From: Micromonospora sp. NBRC 110009
GTDB taxonomy: Bacteria; Actinomycetota; Actinomycetes; Mycobacteriales; Micromonosporaceae
Assembly: GCF_030518795.1 (NCBI RefSeq)
Contig: NZ_CP130427.1
Coordinates: 5,828,001 to 5,892,000, forward strand
Direction of reading: 5' to 3'
Length of the DNA: 64,000 nt
In this document: positions 51,796 through 60,131 of the stretch, in pieces
How the letters are laid out: each line of letters opens with the position of its first letter
How positions within the stretch are numbered: position 1 is the stretch's first letter
The notes under the pieces: model-generated
The model's input: the letters and a program-made list of their open reading frames with translations, nothing else
What the model was told of the DNA's origin: nothing
Database searches by the model: none
Made by a program: the position numbers and the translations under genes

Positions 51796-51889
51796 CCGCC
51801 GTCACCCACCCTGTTCCTCCGCGCCGAACATCGACCGCCGGCACCGCCCCGACCGACCGCGTCGAGACCGACCTGCCGTGTCCGCCCGG

Positions 51890-52093
51890 TCAACTGGTCG
51901 CCGCCTGCCAGTGATAGGTCCAGGGCGGCCCGGAGCCGGCGACGGCCGCTCGCACGTACAAGCCGTCCCCGACGACGTCGATCTCGCCCGGATGCAGCTC
52001 GGCCGGTGGTTGCCCACGGTCGTCGAGTACGACAGTGGCCGTGCGTCCGTCGGCCGGCCCGCCCACGACCACGACATCAGCTACCTCTCGCAT
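51890..52093 (-). CDS. Small beta-rich hypothetical protein
   Basis: The 67-residue protein starts MREVADVVVVGGPADGRTATVVLDD and ends PPWTYHWQAATS. The VVxGGPxDGR pattern resembles short proteins seen in phages and actinobacterial islands. An upstream start (52150) would add 19 residues of different composition. The function is unknown. Confidence 0.5.
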   Translation of the reverse strand: MREVADVVVVGGPADGRTATVVLDDRGQPPAELHPGEIDVVGDGLYVRAAVAGSGPPWTYHWQAATS

Positions 52094-52312
52094 AGCTGCA
52101 GCATCACGGTCAGACCTCGGAGCGCACGCCGGAATGCCGGAGTTTGCCACCTACGGCCCCCAACCCACCAACGGTGAGCTGACGCAGGCGCCTGTCCGGG
52201 CACGCCGGCCCGGTGCGAGCACAGCAGCGGCTACCTCGTCCGCGCAGACGTGACACCCTGACCGTCAAAGCACTGACGGATACCAGCGAACATGGGGAAC
52301 AAAGGAGGGACG

Positions 52313-52738
52313 ATGGCACCACTGGTTTCCACCATCGAGATCGCGCGTCCACCGGAAGAGGTCTTCGCCTACGCCACCGACCCGTCGCGGTTCGCCGAAT
52401 GGCAGCACGACGTCGTCAAGGTGCACCTGCTGGACGGCTCCCGGTTCACCACCACCCGCCGGATCAGGGGCGCCGAGCGCACCATGACCCAGCAGATCAC
52501 CCACAACGACCCGCCGCACAGCTGGGCCGCTCGAGGCACCGACGGCCCCATCCGTCCGCACGCCACGATCACCGTGGTGCCCACCGACAACGGAACCAGC
52601 TCCCGCGCCACATTCACACTGGACTTCGAGGGCCACGGGATCGGCCTTCCCCTGGTGCCACTGGTCCGCCGGCAAGCACGGCAGCAAGCACCGAACAGCT
52701 ACCAGAACCTCAAACAGCTCCTCGAAAGCAACGAATAG
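52313..52738 (+). CDS. SRPBCC (START/polyketide cyclase-like) protein
   Basis: This 141-residue protein of the helix-grip fold shows STIEIARPPEEVFAYATDPSRFAEWQHDVVK, the standard N-terminal signature. These proteins bind hydrophobic ligands in a cavity. AAGGAGGGA lies just before the ATG at 52313, which decides it over the ATG at 52292. No linked partner is obvious. Confidence 0.88.
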   Translation: MAPLVSTIEIARPPEEVFAYATDPSRFAEWQHDVVKVHLLDGSRFTTTRRIRGAERTMTQQITHNDPPHSWAARGTDGPIRPHATITVVPTDNGTSSRATFTLDFEGHGIGLPLVPLVRRQARQQAPNSYQNLKQLLESNE

Positions 52739-52775
52739 CCCGCCGACCGGGCCGCCGCAGCGGCAACCGCCAGCA

Positions 52776-53789
52776 CTAACCCCCACCTCCGACAGCGCGC
52801 CCACCCAGCAGACCCGCCAACGTACGGTTCGTGCGGTTCGAGCGCACCGCCGCGCGCTGCTGACCCGCCGTCACCTCGATGTACGTCTGCGACGACGCCA
52901 ACGACGCGTGCCCCAGCAGTCGCATGATCTCCGCCGCGCTCGCCCCGTCCTCCGCCAGCCGGGTCGCGAACGTGTGCCGCAACGCGTGCAGACGCGCCCC
53001 CTTCGGCACCCGATCGCCGATGCCCGCCCGTCGGTAACACGACTCCACCAGATACTGCAGGCCACCCCGACGCAGCGGCTCACCCCGCCGGTCCACCAGC
53101 AGCGGCGCGTCCGGCCCGACACTGCGCGCACCGAACCGCCGCCGGCGAGTGTCCAGGTAGTCCGCCAGCACCCGGTCCAACCCCGCCTCGATCGGCACCG
53201 TACGCGGACGCCCGCCCTTGCCGGCGACGTCCACCCGCCGCTCACCGTCCCGGCCGGCCACCGACGACACCCGCAGCGCCAGCAGCTCGGACAGGCGCAG
53301 CCCCGCGCAGAGCGCCAGGGCCAGCACCGCCAGGTCCCGCTCCGGCCACGGGTCTCGCTGCCGCCCCGCCGCGCCGGCGACCGCGGCCAACAACTCCTCC
53401 GGGGTGTCCTCGCCGCGCAGCGGCTTGGGCCGGGGGAGCGCGGCGCGCGGCCGGCCCACCGCCGGCATCGGGTTTCCAGCGACGACGCCCTCAGCGACCA
53501 GGAAGGTGAAGAAGCTGTTCCAGGTGGACCAGGCACGGTGGACGGAGGCGGCGGCGCGGGCAGCGGCGAACCGGGCGAACGCCGCCCGCATGATCCGGGG
53601 GGAGAGCGCGGTGATCGGCACCTGGTCGAGGGGGAGGGGAGGGGTCTCGTCGGTGCCGGTCAGGGCCGCGATGATGGTCAGATCCCGCCGGTACGCCGCG
53701 AGGGTGTGCGGGGACGGCTTGCGGGTGGCCCGGTCGGTCAGGAACTCCTCGATCAACCGTCCTGTCGATTCGCCCGCTTTGTCATGCAT
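52776..53789 (-). CDS. Tyrosine recombinase (XerC/XerD-like)
   Basis: The 337-residue site-specific recombinase has an N-terminal SAM-like core-binding domain (FLTDRATRKPSPHTLAAYRRDL). The C-terminal catalytic domain shows all residues: Arg in GLRLSELLAL, Lys in GKGGRPRTVP, HALRHTFATRL (HxxR), GHASLASSQTY with the second His and nucleophile Tyr. Length and motifs are Xer-like rather than phage-integrase-like. Three ATG codons are possible; CATAAT lies seven bases before the ATG at 53789. The start codons fall inside a dif-like inverted repeat (53781-53808). The neighbourhood upstream is rich in broken genes. Confidence 0.9.
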   Translation of the reverse strand: MHDKAGESTGRLIEEFLTDRATRKPSPHTLAAYRRDLTIIAALTGTDETPPLPLDQVPITALSPRIMRAAFARFAAARAAASVHRAWSTWNSFFTFLVAEGVVAGNPMPAVGRPRAALPRPKPLRGEDTPEELLAAVAGAAGRQRDPWPERDLAVLALALCAGLRLSELLALRVSSVAGRDGERRVDVAGKGGRPRTVPIEAGLDRVLADYLDTRRRRFGARSVGPDAPLLVDRRGEPLRRGGLQYLVESCYRRAGIGDRVPKGARLHALRHTFATRLAEDGASAAEIMRLLGHASLASSQTYIEVTAGQQRAAVRSNRTNRTLAGLLGGRAVGGGG

Positions 53790-53808
53790 AAGGGACATTA
53801 TGCACGAC
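53781..53808. repeat. dif-like 28-bp inverted repeat over the recombinase start
   Basis: On the + strand the left arm GTCATGCATAA, a six-base centre GGGACA and the right arm TTATGCACGAC form an 11-6-11 site. The arms are complementary at 10 of 11 positions. Xer core sites have exactly this geometry, and the inner ATAA/TTAT bases are those conserved in dif. It covers both nearest ATG codons of the recombinase gene, so it could be a recombination site, an operator, or both. Confidence 0.6.
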
Positions 53809-54324
53809 TTTCGCGTTTCCGTCACCCCGAAAGTCGGGGGAGAGCACGAACGTCTTCCGCAGTGGCTCCAAACGCAGGGATTCCGGCCCAGGGCGCGTCT
53901 GGCGCGGTGCGCCGTGCGGCAACCGCGGCGTGGCGACCAGCGCCGAGCCGACTACCACCCGGGGAGCGGGTCACCCTGGCAGGAGGCAGACGTCGGCGCC
54001 CGTCGAGAACTGACGGATGTGCTGCCACAGGCGTCGAAGTGCTGATGCGGGCGCGGCACACCCGGAGCTGGCTGGCCGAGCCGCCGCACCTCGTGGCAGG
54101 TGGCCGCGGTTACCTGCGCGGAGCGGCTCCTCGCCAACCGGGAACGGCCGCGTGGCGGACGCATCTCGTCAAGGCACCGGGGCTGCTTCCCCGGGGAGGG
54201 TCCCGCCCACTTGACTTTACATAATGTAGATTATCGAATCTCCTGTCCGCGCACGTGGCCGGCCTCGCGCTATGCGGATGCCGCTACAGGTACGCAATCT
54301 CCACTTCTCCGGCGGCTCGGCGGC
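53809..54324. other. Non-coding gap holding the dif candidate
   Basis: I support no gene in this stretch; the open frames lack family likeness and consistent third-position GC. It contains the dif-like site at 54214-54241. The segment around 54205-54245 is clearly richer in A and T than its surroundings. Confidence 0.5.
54214..54241. repeat. Candidate chromosomal dif site
   Basis: The arms ACTTTACATAA and TTATCGAATCT flank the six-base centre TGTAGA. Read on the minus strand, the XerD-side arm is TTATGTAAAGT and the XerC-side arm ends CGATAA. This agrees closely with dif sites as I remember them (B. subtilis right arm TTATGTAAACT; actinobacterial consensus CGATAA...TTATGTCAAGT). It lies 425 bases from the start of a Xer-like recombinase gene and in a region where the G/C strand bias has reversed. 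Confidence 0.7.
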
Positions 54325-54993
54325 TCAGAACGTCACCGGCTCGGCCTTGACGATCTCCAGCGGCACCCCGGGTCCGTAGTACGCGGGAAGCAACTTCTTC
54401 GCCTTGTCCACATCGGGCACGCCGACCTCGATGTCGCCCTTGTCGGGCCGTGGCCCGATCATGTTGATCTGCACACCCCTGCTGCGCCAGTACGCCATGT
54501 CCGCCGAGATGCGGTCCGCGCGGGCCCCCAACTCGACAATCGAGTACCGGGCGTCCACGATCTCGACGCAGTCCCTGGCGAAGTCGCGCAGCACCCACGC
54601 GTCGAAGCTCGCCGACGGCTTGCGGCGTACCAGAATCCGGTCACGGATCTGGACCAGCTCGACGCTGGCGTATACGTCGGGAAAGCGGGAGCTGGCGACA
54701 GGGTTGAGCCTGTTGGCCACCTCATCGAGCCGGTTCTGGTTCTCCGGCTGCGGCGTACCACTGATCTCCATGGCCGGGGTGGTCGTGGCGAAGGCGCACC
54801 CGGCCGTCTGCACCACGCCGTCCGCGCGGCGGCCCCCGGCGGTGGGTGTCGGCGCGGGCGCCGTCTCCACGGCGGCGCCGGCGCGAACCGGCGTTGTACC
54901 GGACGGATCGGCGCAGCCCGCCACCATCATTCCCAGTACACTGCCGGCCACGGCGAGCACAGCCGGCACCAGACGCAATCGCATGACCCCCAT
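54325..54993 (-). CDS. Putative lipoprotein
   Basis: This 222-residue protein has a lipoprotein signal: a basic start (MGVMRLRLV), a hydrophobic stretch and the lipobox VAGC. A Thr/Pro/Ala-rich linker follows. The mature domain (ASVELVQIRDRILVRRKPSASFDAWVLRDFARDCVEI) is not known to me. An ATG three codons later is an alternative start. It is an isolated gene between the dif candidate and the pseudogene cluster. Confidence 0.75.
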   Translation of the reverse strand: MGVMRLRLVPAVLAVAGSVLGMMVAGCADPSGTTPVRAGAAVETAPAPTPTAGGRRADGVVQTAGCAFATTTPAMEISGTPQPENQNRLDEVANRLNPVASSRFPDVYASVELVQIRDRILVRRKPSASFDAWVLRDFARDCVEIVDARYSIVELGARADRISADMAYWRSRGVQINMIGPRPDKGDIEVGVPDVDKAKKLLPAYYGPGVPLEIVKAEPVTF

Positions 54994-55159
54994 CCTCGTC
55001 GTCGAAGGTCACGGTTGGACCCGGGCTGGCGTGCCACGGTTCCCGTACGGCCGGCGGCAGCACCCGATTCGGGCGTGCTCTCTGGCACCGGGGTCCTGCG
55101 GGGGTGTCCGCCGTCCCCGCGCGACTGATCAGCATGACTCAACAGCGCGAGGCGTCTGG

Positions 55160-55558
55160 TCATCCCATCGCGGCGAGGTCGCGGACGGCGAAGCTGTGGT
55201 GCGCCCACTCCTCGTTGAAGATGACCCGCAGGCACGCCGAGGCGGCGCGAGGGCCGGGCGACGGCCAGCCGGGCGGGGCGTTCGGCTCGCGTACCCGGTC
55301 CAGGTCCTCCTGGGTGACGGTGGCGAGGAACTCCCGTACCTCGGTCATGCGGCCGGCCCGGACCGCCACCACCTCGGCGAAGCTCGGATCGGCACCCAGG
55401 TCGATGCCGAGGTCCGCACCGTTCGTGATGAACGTCGCCGGCAACCCGAGCGGGTGGTACGGCCGTTCCCGGCCCAGTACCGCCTGACCGAACCACAGGT
55501 CGGTCGCCATCACCAGATGCCGCAGTGTCTGGACGAACGACCACTCCCCGTCGATCCT
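55160..55558 (-). pseudogene. DinB-family protein, N-terminal part missing
   Basis: From RIDGEWSFVQTLRHLVMATDLWFG (about 55558 downward) to the end EWAHHSFAVRDLAAMG the sequence matches the C-terminal two-thirds of actinobacterial DinB-like (often pentapeptide-DinB) proteins. The metal-binding His residues are still present. Upstream of about 55560 the frame reads Arg/Pro-rich sequence with no likeness, and no suitable start exists. The gene looks cut by a recombination junction. Confidence 0.75.
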
Positions 55559-55565
55559 GTTCCGC

Positions 55566-55749
55566 CCTCCCTCATGAGGGGTACGCGGCCTACGTCTGGC
55601 TGTCGGTCGACGAGAAGAGGGCGGAGGTCAAGGCGGAGGTTCGCCTGGCGGCGAAGCTGGTCAGCCAGCACCGCGAGTCGGAGGACGACGGGGCGGCAAT
55701 CGGGGTGCTTGGGGCGGCCGACGGGTGGGAGCAGCTACCGCCCGGGTAG
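55566..55749 (+). pseudogene. 3' fragment of an unknown gene
   Basis: From HEGYAAYVWLSVDEKRAEVK to GWEQLPPG the frame has high third-position GC and sensible composition. Just upstream the same frame runs antisense through the DinB remnant with irregular codons. I read it as the tail of a gene whose 5' part was lost at the junction near 55560. The family is not recognised. Confidence 0.45.
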
Positions 55750-55905
55750 CCCGGGCCCCTGTACGGTCCGCACCGCGTACCGGATCTCGTCGAGCCGCGG
55801 CCCGCCGTTGTAGCGCAGCTGCGCGCCGACCCGCCGCGGTGGCCACCTCGAAGACGATCACGCCCGGCAGCGCGGCCGGTTCGGCCGGCTTCTCCCCTCG
55901 CCCTC
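55735..55905 (-). pseudogene. Frameshifted C-terminal remnant
   Basis: On the minus strand PGVIVFEVATA in one frame is followed, after a frame change near 55840, by GAQLRYNGGPRLDEIRYAV and VQGPGLPGR ending in TAG at 55735-55737. Joined, they read like one natural protein end. The family is not recognised, and no start exists. Confidence 0.45.
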
Positions 55906-56003
55906 GTCCACGCCGGGAATTATGCGCGGCTGATGTGGACGGCCAGAACCCCTCTCGCGAGTCGGGCTAATCGCCGCTTTGACGGCGCGCATACTCTCCG
56001 GTC

Positions 56004-56498
56004 ATGTGCGATGACTACACCCCGACGCCGGCGGAGGTCGCGAGGCCCCAGACGGATCGGGCCACGGGAGACCACATGAGACAGAAGCTGCACGATGCCC
56101 TGATCCGCACCGCAACCCCACTCCTCAACCCTGGTGAGACGCCGGCCGCGACCGGTCGAGCCCGCCTTGGCCAGGTCTCGCTCGCCCGCAATGCCGCCCT
56201 GGCCGCCGCCTCGACGGTGCTGTCCGGCGTGAATCTGAATAACGCCTACTACGTGCTGCTGACCAACCAGCGGCTGCTGCTGCTCGAGCCGCACTGGCTA
56301 ACCAGCCGCCCCACCGCGAAGGTCGTCGGCAACATCCCCCGGCCACTCCTGTCGGTCGCGGACGTCAAGCGTGCAGTCATGACGTCGGTGACGCTGTCGA
56401 TCGGCGGTGAGGGCAAGAAGCTGCTACTCAAGTACCCGTCGCTGGACAAGGAAGGCGCAGAGTCACTGCTCAAGGCGCTCGAGGCAAGCGGCGTCTGA
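56004..56498 (+). CDS. PH-like hypothetical protein
   Basis: The 164-residue protein includes NAYYVLLTNQRLLLLEPHWL, the pattern of bacterial PH-like domains that recur in short actinobacterial proteins. A helical N-terminus (MRQKLHDALIRTATPLL) precedes it. TACTCT (55992-55997) lies six bases before the ATG at 56004, supporting leaderless translation; an internal ATG at 56076 is another option. Its base composition is lower in GC than the core genes. The function is unknown. Confidence 0.7.
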   Translation: MCDDYTPTPAEVARPQTDRATGDHMRQKLHDALIRTATPLLNPGETPAATGRARLGQVSLARNAALAAASTVLSGVNLNNAYYVLLTNQRLLLLEPHWLTSRPTAKVVGNIPRPLLSVADVKRAVMTSVTLSIGGEGKKLLLKYPSLDKEGAESLLKALEASGV

Positions 56499-56641
56499 TC
56501 AACCAGCTAGGTTGCCGGGACCGTTGCCTTTGCCAGGACCAGCGAGAGTCGTTGCGGTCCGCGCCCGCCTGCTGGGATCTCTACGCCAGATCCCGAGGCG
56601 AGTTGCGCGCACCGTGGCGCTGATTCGTCCCAGGCCTCGGC

Positions 56642-56772
56642 CTACTCGAGCGCGGGCCGCCGGATCTCGGCGAGGGCCAAGGCCACGCGCTGGTGCTCGG
56701 TGATGAGCTCGCCGGCGCGACGGGCCCGCTCACCGGGTCCGCGATGCCGGCCACCGCCTCGAGCTCGTCCAC
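56642..56772 (-). pseudogene. Fragment of a small helix-turn-helix regulator
   Basis: VDELEAVAGIADP in one frame continues as GERARRAGELITEHQRVALALAEIRR in the next, which matches the N-terminal helices of small sigma-like HTH proteins of actinomycetes and phages. The DNA-binding part and a start codon are absent. It is a truncated, frameshifted remnant. Confidence 0.45.
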
Positions 56773-57318
56773 GCGCCATCGGCAGGGCCTGCGGTGCCTG
56801 CTCTCCGCGTTCGGCGGCGCCCTCGGATATCCATTCGTTGAGCTGGTGGAGTGAGGGCAGCGTGGCGGCGAGGAGTGGACCGGCGTCGGACAGGTTCAGT
56901 GGGGTCGCCTGGGGAGGCCCCCGTGGTTGGTGGCGACCGGCCGGCGGCGGGGGTCGTCGAGCCACGCCAGCCGCAACGGGCGCTGGAACTGGGCCGAGAG
57001 CCATTCATGGGCTTCTTCGTAGGCCAGCCTCACGGTGTCCAAGCGGGAGACGGTGGTGGTGACCAACTGCCCGTATGTCGGTTCAGGGACGGCGAGGGTG
57101 GAACCGTCCAGCCCGGTGAGGGTGATCGAACCGAGGGCCGGCGCGGCGCTGACGCCGAGCATGCGGTGTTCGTTGCGCGCGGTCAGGTAGCTGCCGTCTG
57201 GATTGAGGGCGAGCCAGCGCCGATCGTGGCGCAGGCCCCACGGCTCGACCGTGGCTTGCCCGACGCCGGTGCCTCCGAGCGATTTGACGGGATAGATCTG
57301 CACGGCGGTGAGGCGCAT
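56773..57318 (-). pseudogene. MOSC-domain protein, frameshifted
   Basis: The N-terminal part is intact: MRLTAVQIYPVKSLGGTGVGQATVEPWGLRHDRRW is the MOSC beta-barrel start. At about 56900-56930 the frame breaks after DDPRRRPVATNHGG, and the expected continuation appears in two other frames (PGDPTE, then LNLSDAGPLLAATLPSLHQLNEWISEGAAERGE). The Cys-containing catalytic part is not found. MOSC proteins handle molybdenum cofactor or sulfur transfer; this copy is probably dead. Confidence 0.7.
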
Positions 57319-57394
57319 GATCTCGACCATAGGTCACCTGCACGGTTGGCGAGGGCCGCCGATGATCTAGGGGTATAAGCCGCCACGTATTGGG

Positions 57395-58339
57395 TCAGGA
57401 CAGTCCTGACACGAGTGCGGCCACGTCCTCGGCGCAGCCGTACGACAGGGTGACGCCCGCCCCACCGTGGCCGTAGCAGTGCACGACCGGGCCGCGGTCG
57501 ATGAACCCGGTTTCCAGCCGGACGCTCGGGCGCCCGGGACGTAGGCCCACGCGCTGGCTGAGGATGGGGGCCTTCTCGAGCGCGGGTACGAGCTCTATGC
57601 ACCGTTTCAGGATGCCCGCGGTCGTTTCCGGCCGGACGCTCAGCTCCTCGTCGTCCTCCTCGGCGGTGCCGCCGAGCAGCACGGTGTCACTCCTCGGTAC
57701 GACGTAGGTCAGCTGTTCCGGGACGCTCTGATCGAGTAGCCATTCGGTCAGGCCGACCTGCGCGACGACGATGACCTGTCCCCGCACCGGCGTCAGCGTC
57801 CGGTCGTGGATCAACTCCCTGGACCCCAGCCCGGGGCAGTTCACCACGACGTCCACGTCGTCGAAGGCCCCGGCCAGATCGTCCACGTGTCGCGTCCGGA
57901 CGGTGACCCCCGCCGTTTCCAACTGGCCGTGCAGCCAGGGCAGATGCATCGCCATGTCCACCACCGGAACGCTCAGCTCGTAACCGTCGACGTAGCCGGT
58001 CGGCAGTCGCTCGTCGGGGACCCGACCCAGTTCGGGAACGGCCCCCCGCCACCACGGGTCGGCGGTGTGCTGGCGGAACAACTCCCGCCCGAGGCGCATC
58101 CGAACGCCGGCGGACGGGTCGGAGGTCAGGCGGCACAGCACCTCGTAGGTGGTCGCCGACCATCGGGTCACGTCCGCCTCCGGGTAGGCGCGGTAGGGGT
58201 ACCAGAGCGCCGCGGCGACCGAGGATGTGGTGCTGTTCCCCAGCTGCGCGGCGACCACGTCGACCTCATGACCGGCTTGCACCAGACGGAGCGCACAGGT
58301 CAAGCCCACCACACCGGCACCGACGACCCTGACCTTCAT
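57395..58339 (-). CDS. D-amino-acid oxidase-type FAD oxidoreductase
   Basis: The 314-residue protein has the FAD motif VVGAGVVGLTCALRLVQAGHEV at the N-terminus and DVVVNCPGLGSRELIHD. The C-terminal HCYGHGGAGVTLSYGCA is the signature of D-amino-acid oxidases, together with the RVGLRPGRPSVRLE segment with the substrate Arg. It would oxidise D-amino acids to keto acids with H2O2 release. GAGG lies before the ATG at 58339. It lies just beyond the pseudogene cluster and is itself intact. Confidence 0.9.
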   Translation of the reverse strand: MKVRVVGAGVVGLTCALRLVQAGHEVDVVAAQLGNSTTSSVAAALWYPYRAYPEADVTRWSATTYEVLCRLTSDPSAGVRMRLGRELFRQHTADPWWRGAVPELGRVPDERLPTGYVDGYELSVPVVDMAMHLPWLHGQLETAGVTVRTRHVDDLAGAFDDVDVVVNCPGLGSRELIHDRTLTPVRGQVIVVAQVGLTEWLLDQSVPEQLTYVVPRSDTVLLGGTAEEDDEELSVRPETTAGILKRCIELVPALEKAPILSQRVGLRPGRPSVRLETGFIDRGPVVHCYGHGGAGVTLSYGCAEDVAALVSGLS

Positions 58340-58426
58340 GCCTCGAGATCACACCACATCGACGTGCCCGTACGCGCAACGGGCGCGGGCCGGAGCGGGC
58401 GACGCCGCCCGTCAGGGGCAGCGCCG

Positions 58427-59299
58427 TCAAGCGAGAGCGGGCGACGGAACGGCGCGGTGCGGGTCCAGCAGCATGGCGTGTGTCGCCATGAACAGGTCCA
58501 TGCTGGTTACCCGCCATCCGGCTGCCAGCAGCGGCCGGACAGCCGGGTGTGGCGCCGGCAGGCACACCCGGGCGTTGCCGCCGGCGGTCTCGAGCGCGGC
58601 GAGCACCGCCAGCACGCTGTCCGCCGCCTGGGCGTCGTGAAGACGCGGATCCCCTGCCAGGTGCACCAGACCGAAGCCGTCACCTTCCCCTGCTGCGGTG
58701 CCCGCAGCACAGGGGCGACCATCCAGGTTCGCGACAATTGCCATCCCGTTCGGCCGCCGCGCCCAGGCGCGATGGTCGGTGCGGCGATCGATGCCCGTCC
58801 AGGCCGCCTCAAGCGTGCTGACCGCCTCGGGTGTGGACGACTCGACCGTCCAGCGAGCGGGCGTCGACACGGTGTGACCGGTCAGGTACAGCAGCGGCCA
58901 CCAGCCGCCCAGGCCGGCGCTCGTGTAGAGCGGTAGCGCATGTGGGTGTTGGCTGCTGAACGTCATCCGGGGGGAGTTCTGCTCGGGCCACAGCTCGGCG
59001 AGCAGTGCCCTTCCACAGCCGCGACCGTGGTGCGACGGATGAACGAATAGGTCGCACAGCATTGAGGTCACGCCGTCACGTCCGGGGATGCCCCGGGTCG
59101 CACCAAAACCGACAATCCGGCCGCCAGCGATCACAACGGCGATCCGGCCGTACCGCAGCAGGTGCCCGACGTACGCGGGGTCGACGCCGGTCCATTCGCC
59201 CCGCTGACCCGCCGCCTCGGCAACCCGCCCGATGGCATCGACGTCAGCGGTGGTGGCGCCGCGAACCATCAGGCCTTGCCGGGGTGCGAGATTGGTCAT
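58427..59299 (-). CDS. GNAT-family N-acetyltransferase
   Basis: This 290-residue protein has a first GNAT domain (MLCDLFVHPSHHGRGCGRALLAEL, acetyl-CoA loop) and a second, weaker half ending VTSMDLFMATHAMLL. Such two-domain forms are common in actinomycetes. The ATG at 59299 (MTNLAPRQG) is chosen; an upstream frame lacks likeness. The substrate is unknown. Confidence 0.82.
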   Translation of the reverse strand: MTNLAPRQGLMVRGATTADVDAIGRVAEAAGQRGEWTGVDPAYVGHLLRYGRIAVVIAGGRIVGFGATRGIPGRDGVTSMLCDLFVHPSHHGRGCGRALLAELWPEQNSPRMTFSSQHPHALPLYTSAGLGGWWPLLYLTGHTVSTPARWTVESSTPEAVSTLEAAWTGIDRRTDHRAWARRPNGMAIVANLDGRPCAAGTAAGEGDGFGLVHLAGDPRLHDAQAADSVLAVLAALETAGGNARVCLPAPHPAVRPLLAAGWRVTSMDLFMATHAMLLDPHRAVPSPALA

Positions 59300-59393
59300 C
59301 CGCCACATCCTGCCCCCACTGACCACGGCGCGAGGGGCTGGGAGCAACGAGAAGCGCTGGAGCCTGCACACGACCTACCTCGGCGCGGTCTCG

Positions 59394-59882
59394 TCAGCGC
59401 TCCGGGACCGGTCCGGGGTGGGGTAGCTGGGACCAGCCGGTGGCGGCTGCGACCCGTTCGGCGATGGCGGTCAGCTGGGCGATCTCGTCCTGGTTGAGCT
59501 GGTCGACGAGGACGTTCCGGATGGTTTCGACGTGCCCCGGTGCGGCCGCGGCGACGGCGGCGTAGCCCTGGTCGGTCAGTTTGACCATGGTGCCGCGGGC
59601 GTCGGTGGGGCACTCGGAGCGGGTGATCAGCCCGCGCTGTTCCATCCGGCGTAGCTGGTGCGCGATGCGGCTGCGGTCCCAGCCGAGCCAGGTGGCCAGG
59701 TACCGAACGCGCAGGGTCCGCCCTTCGGCTTCGGAGAGCGGCACCAGCACCTCGTAGTCGGGGCGGGAGATGCCCGCTTCGCTGAGCTGCCGGTCGATGG
59801 CGACCTCCACCGCGCGGTGCATGCGCAGGTAGGCCCGCCACATGCGGCTCTCCTGCTCGTTCAGCCAGCGTGGTTCGGTCAC
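59394..59882 (-). CDS. MarR-family regulator
   Basis: The 162-residue winged helix shows SRPDYEVLVPLSEAEGRTLRVRYLATWLGWDRSRIAHQLRRMEQRGLI with the wing DARGTMVKLTDQG. On the minus strand TAGAGT lies seven bases before the GTG at 59882. Two related palindromes (59908-59917 and 59938-59949) lie in the divergent promoter region. The neighbouring divergent gene is only a fragment, so its original target may have been lost. The pirin gene now stands downstream. Confidence 0.88.
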   Translation of the reverse strand: MTEPRWLNEQESRMWRAYLRMHRAVEVAIDRQLSEAGISRPDYEVLVPLSEAEGRTLRVRYLATWLGWDRSRIAHQLRRMEQRGLITRSECPTDARGTMVKLTDQGYAAVAAAAPGHVETIRNVLVDQLNQDEIAQLTAIAERVAAATGWSQLPHPGPVPER

Positions 59883-59907
59883 ACGTCACACTCTACCCCG
59901 ATTTTGT

Positions 59908-59949
59908 TGACGCGTCAGCATCTTGGTCGTAGTTTCGCTGATGCATCAG
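59908..59949. promoter_or_regulatory. Twin palindromic operators, TGAYGCRTCA
   Basis: TGACGCGTCA (59908-59917) and CTGATGCATCAG (59938-59949) share the core TGA-Y-GC-R-TCA. Their centres are 31 bases apart, about three helical turns. They lie just upstream of the MarR gene and face the reductase fragment, so they are probably MarR-dimer sites. Confidence 0.7.
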
Positions 59950-59951
59950 CA

Positions 59952-60052
59952 ATTTGCTGCCGGCCATATCCGAGGAGTTCAAGGACCTGGCCGCGCAGAT
60001 GCGCGTACAGGCCGAGGAACTCGCCCGCTCGCACGGCCGCGCCCTGCGCTGA
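59952..60052 (+). pseudogene. 3' end of an FMN-reductase-like gene
   Basis: The frame reads LLPAISEEFKDLAAQMRVQ followed by AEELARSHGRALR and a TGA at 60050-60052, which resembles the C-terminal helix of NADPH-dependent FMN reductases. No start or flavodoxin-like core is present. The fragment follows the twin operator directly, as if the gene between promoter and tail had been deleted. Confidence 0.5.
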
Positions 60053-60131
60053 GGGTCGGCCCCACCCCAGCCCGAGGCGCCGAGACCGTTCCAGCGTGGC
60101 GCCCAGCAGGCAGAGCAAGGAGGAACGCCCC

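Noticed and set aside
53218..54045. Open frames antisense to and upstream of the recombinase
   Set aside because: They are shadows of the recombinase frame or lack consistent third-position GC and any family likeness.
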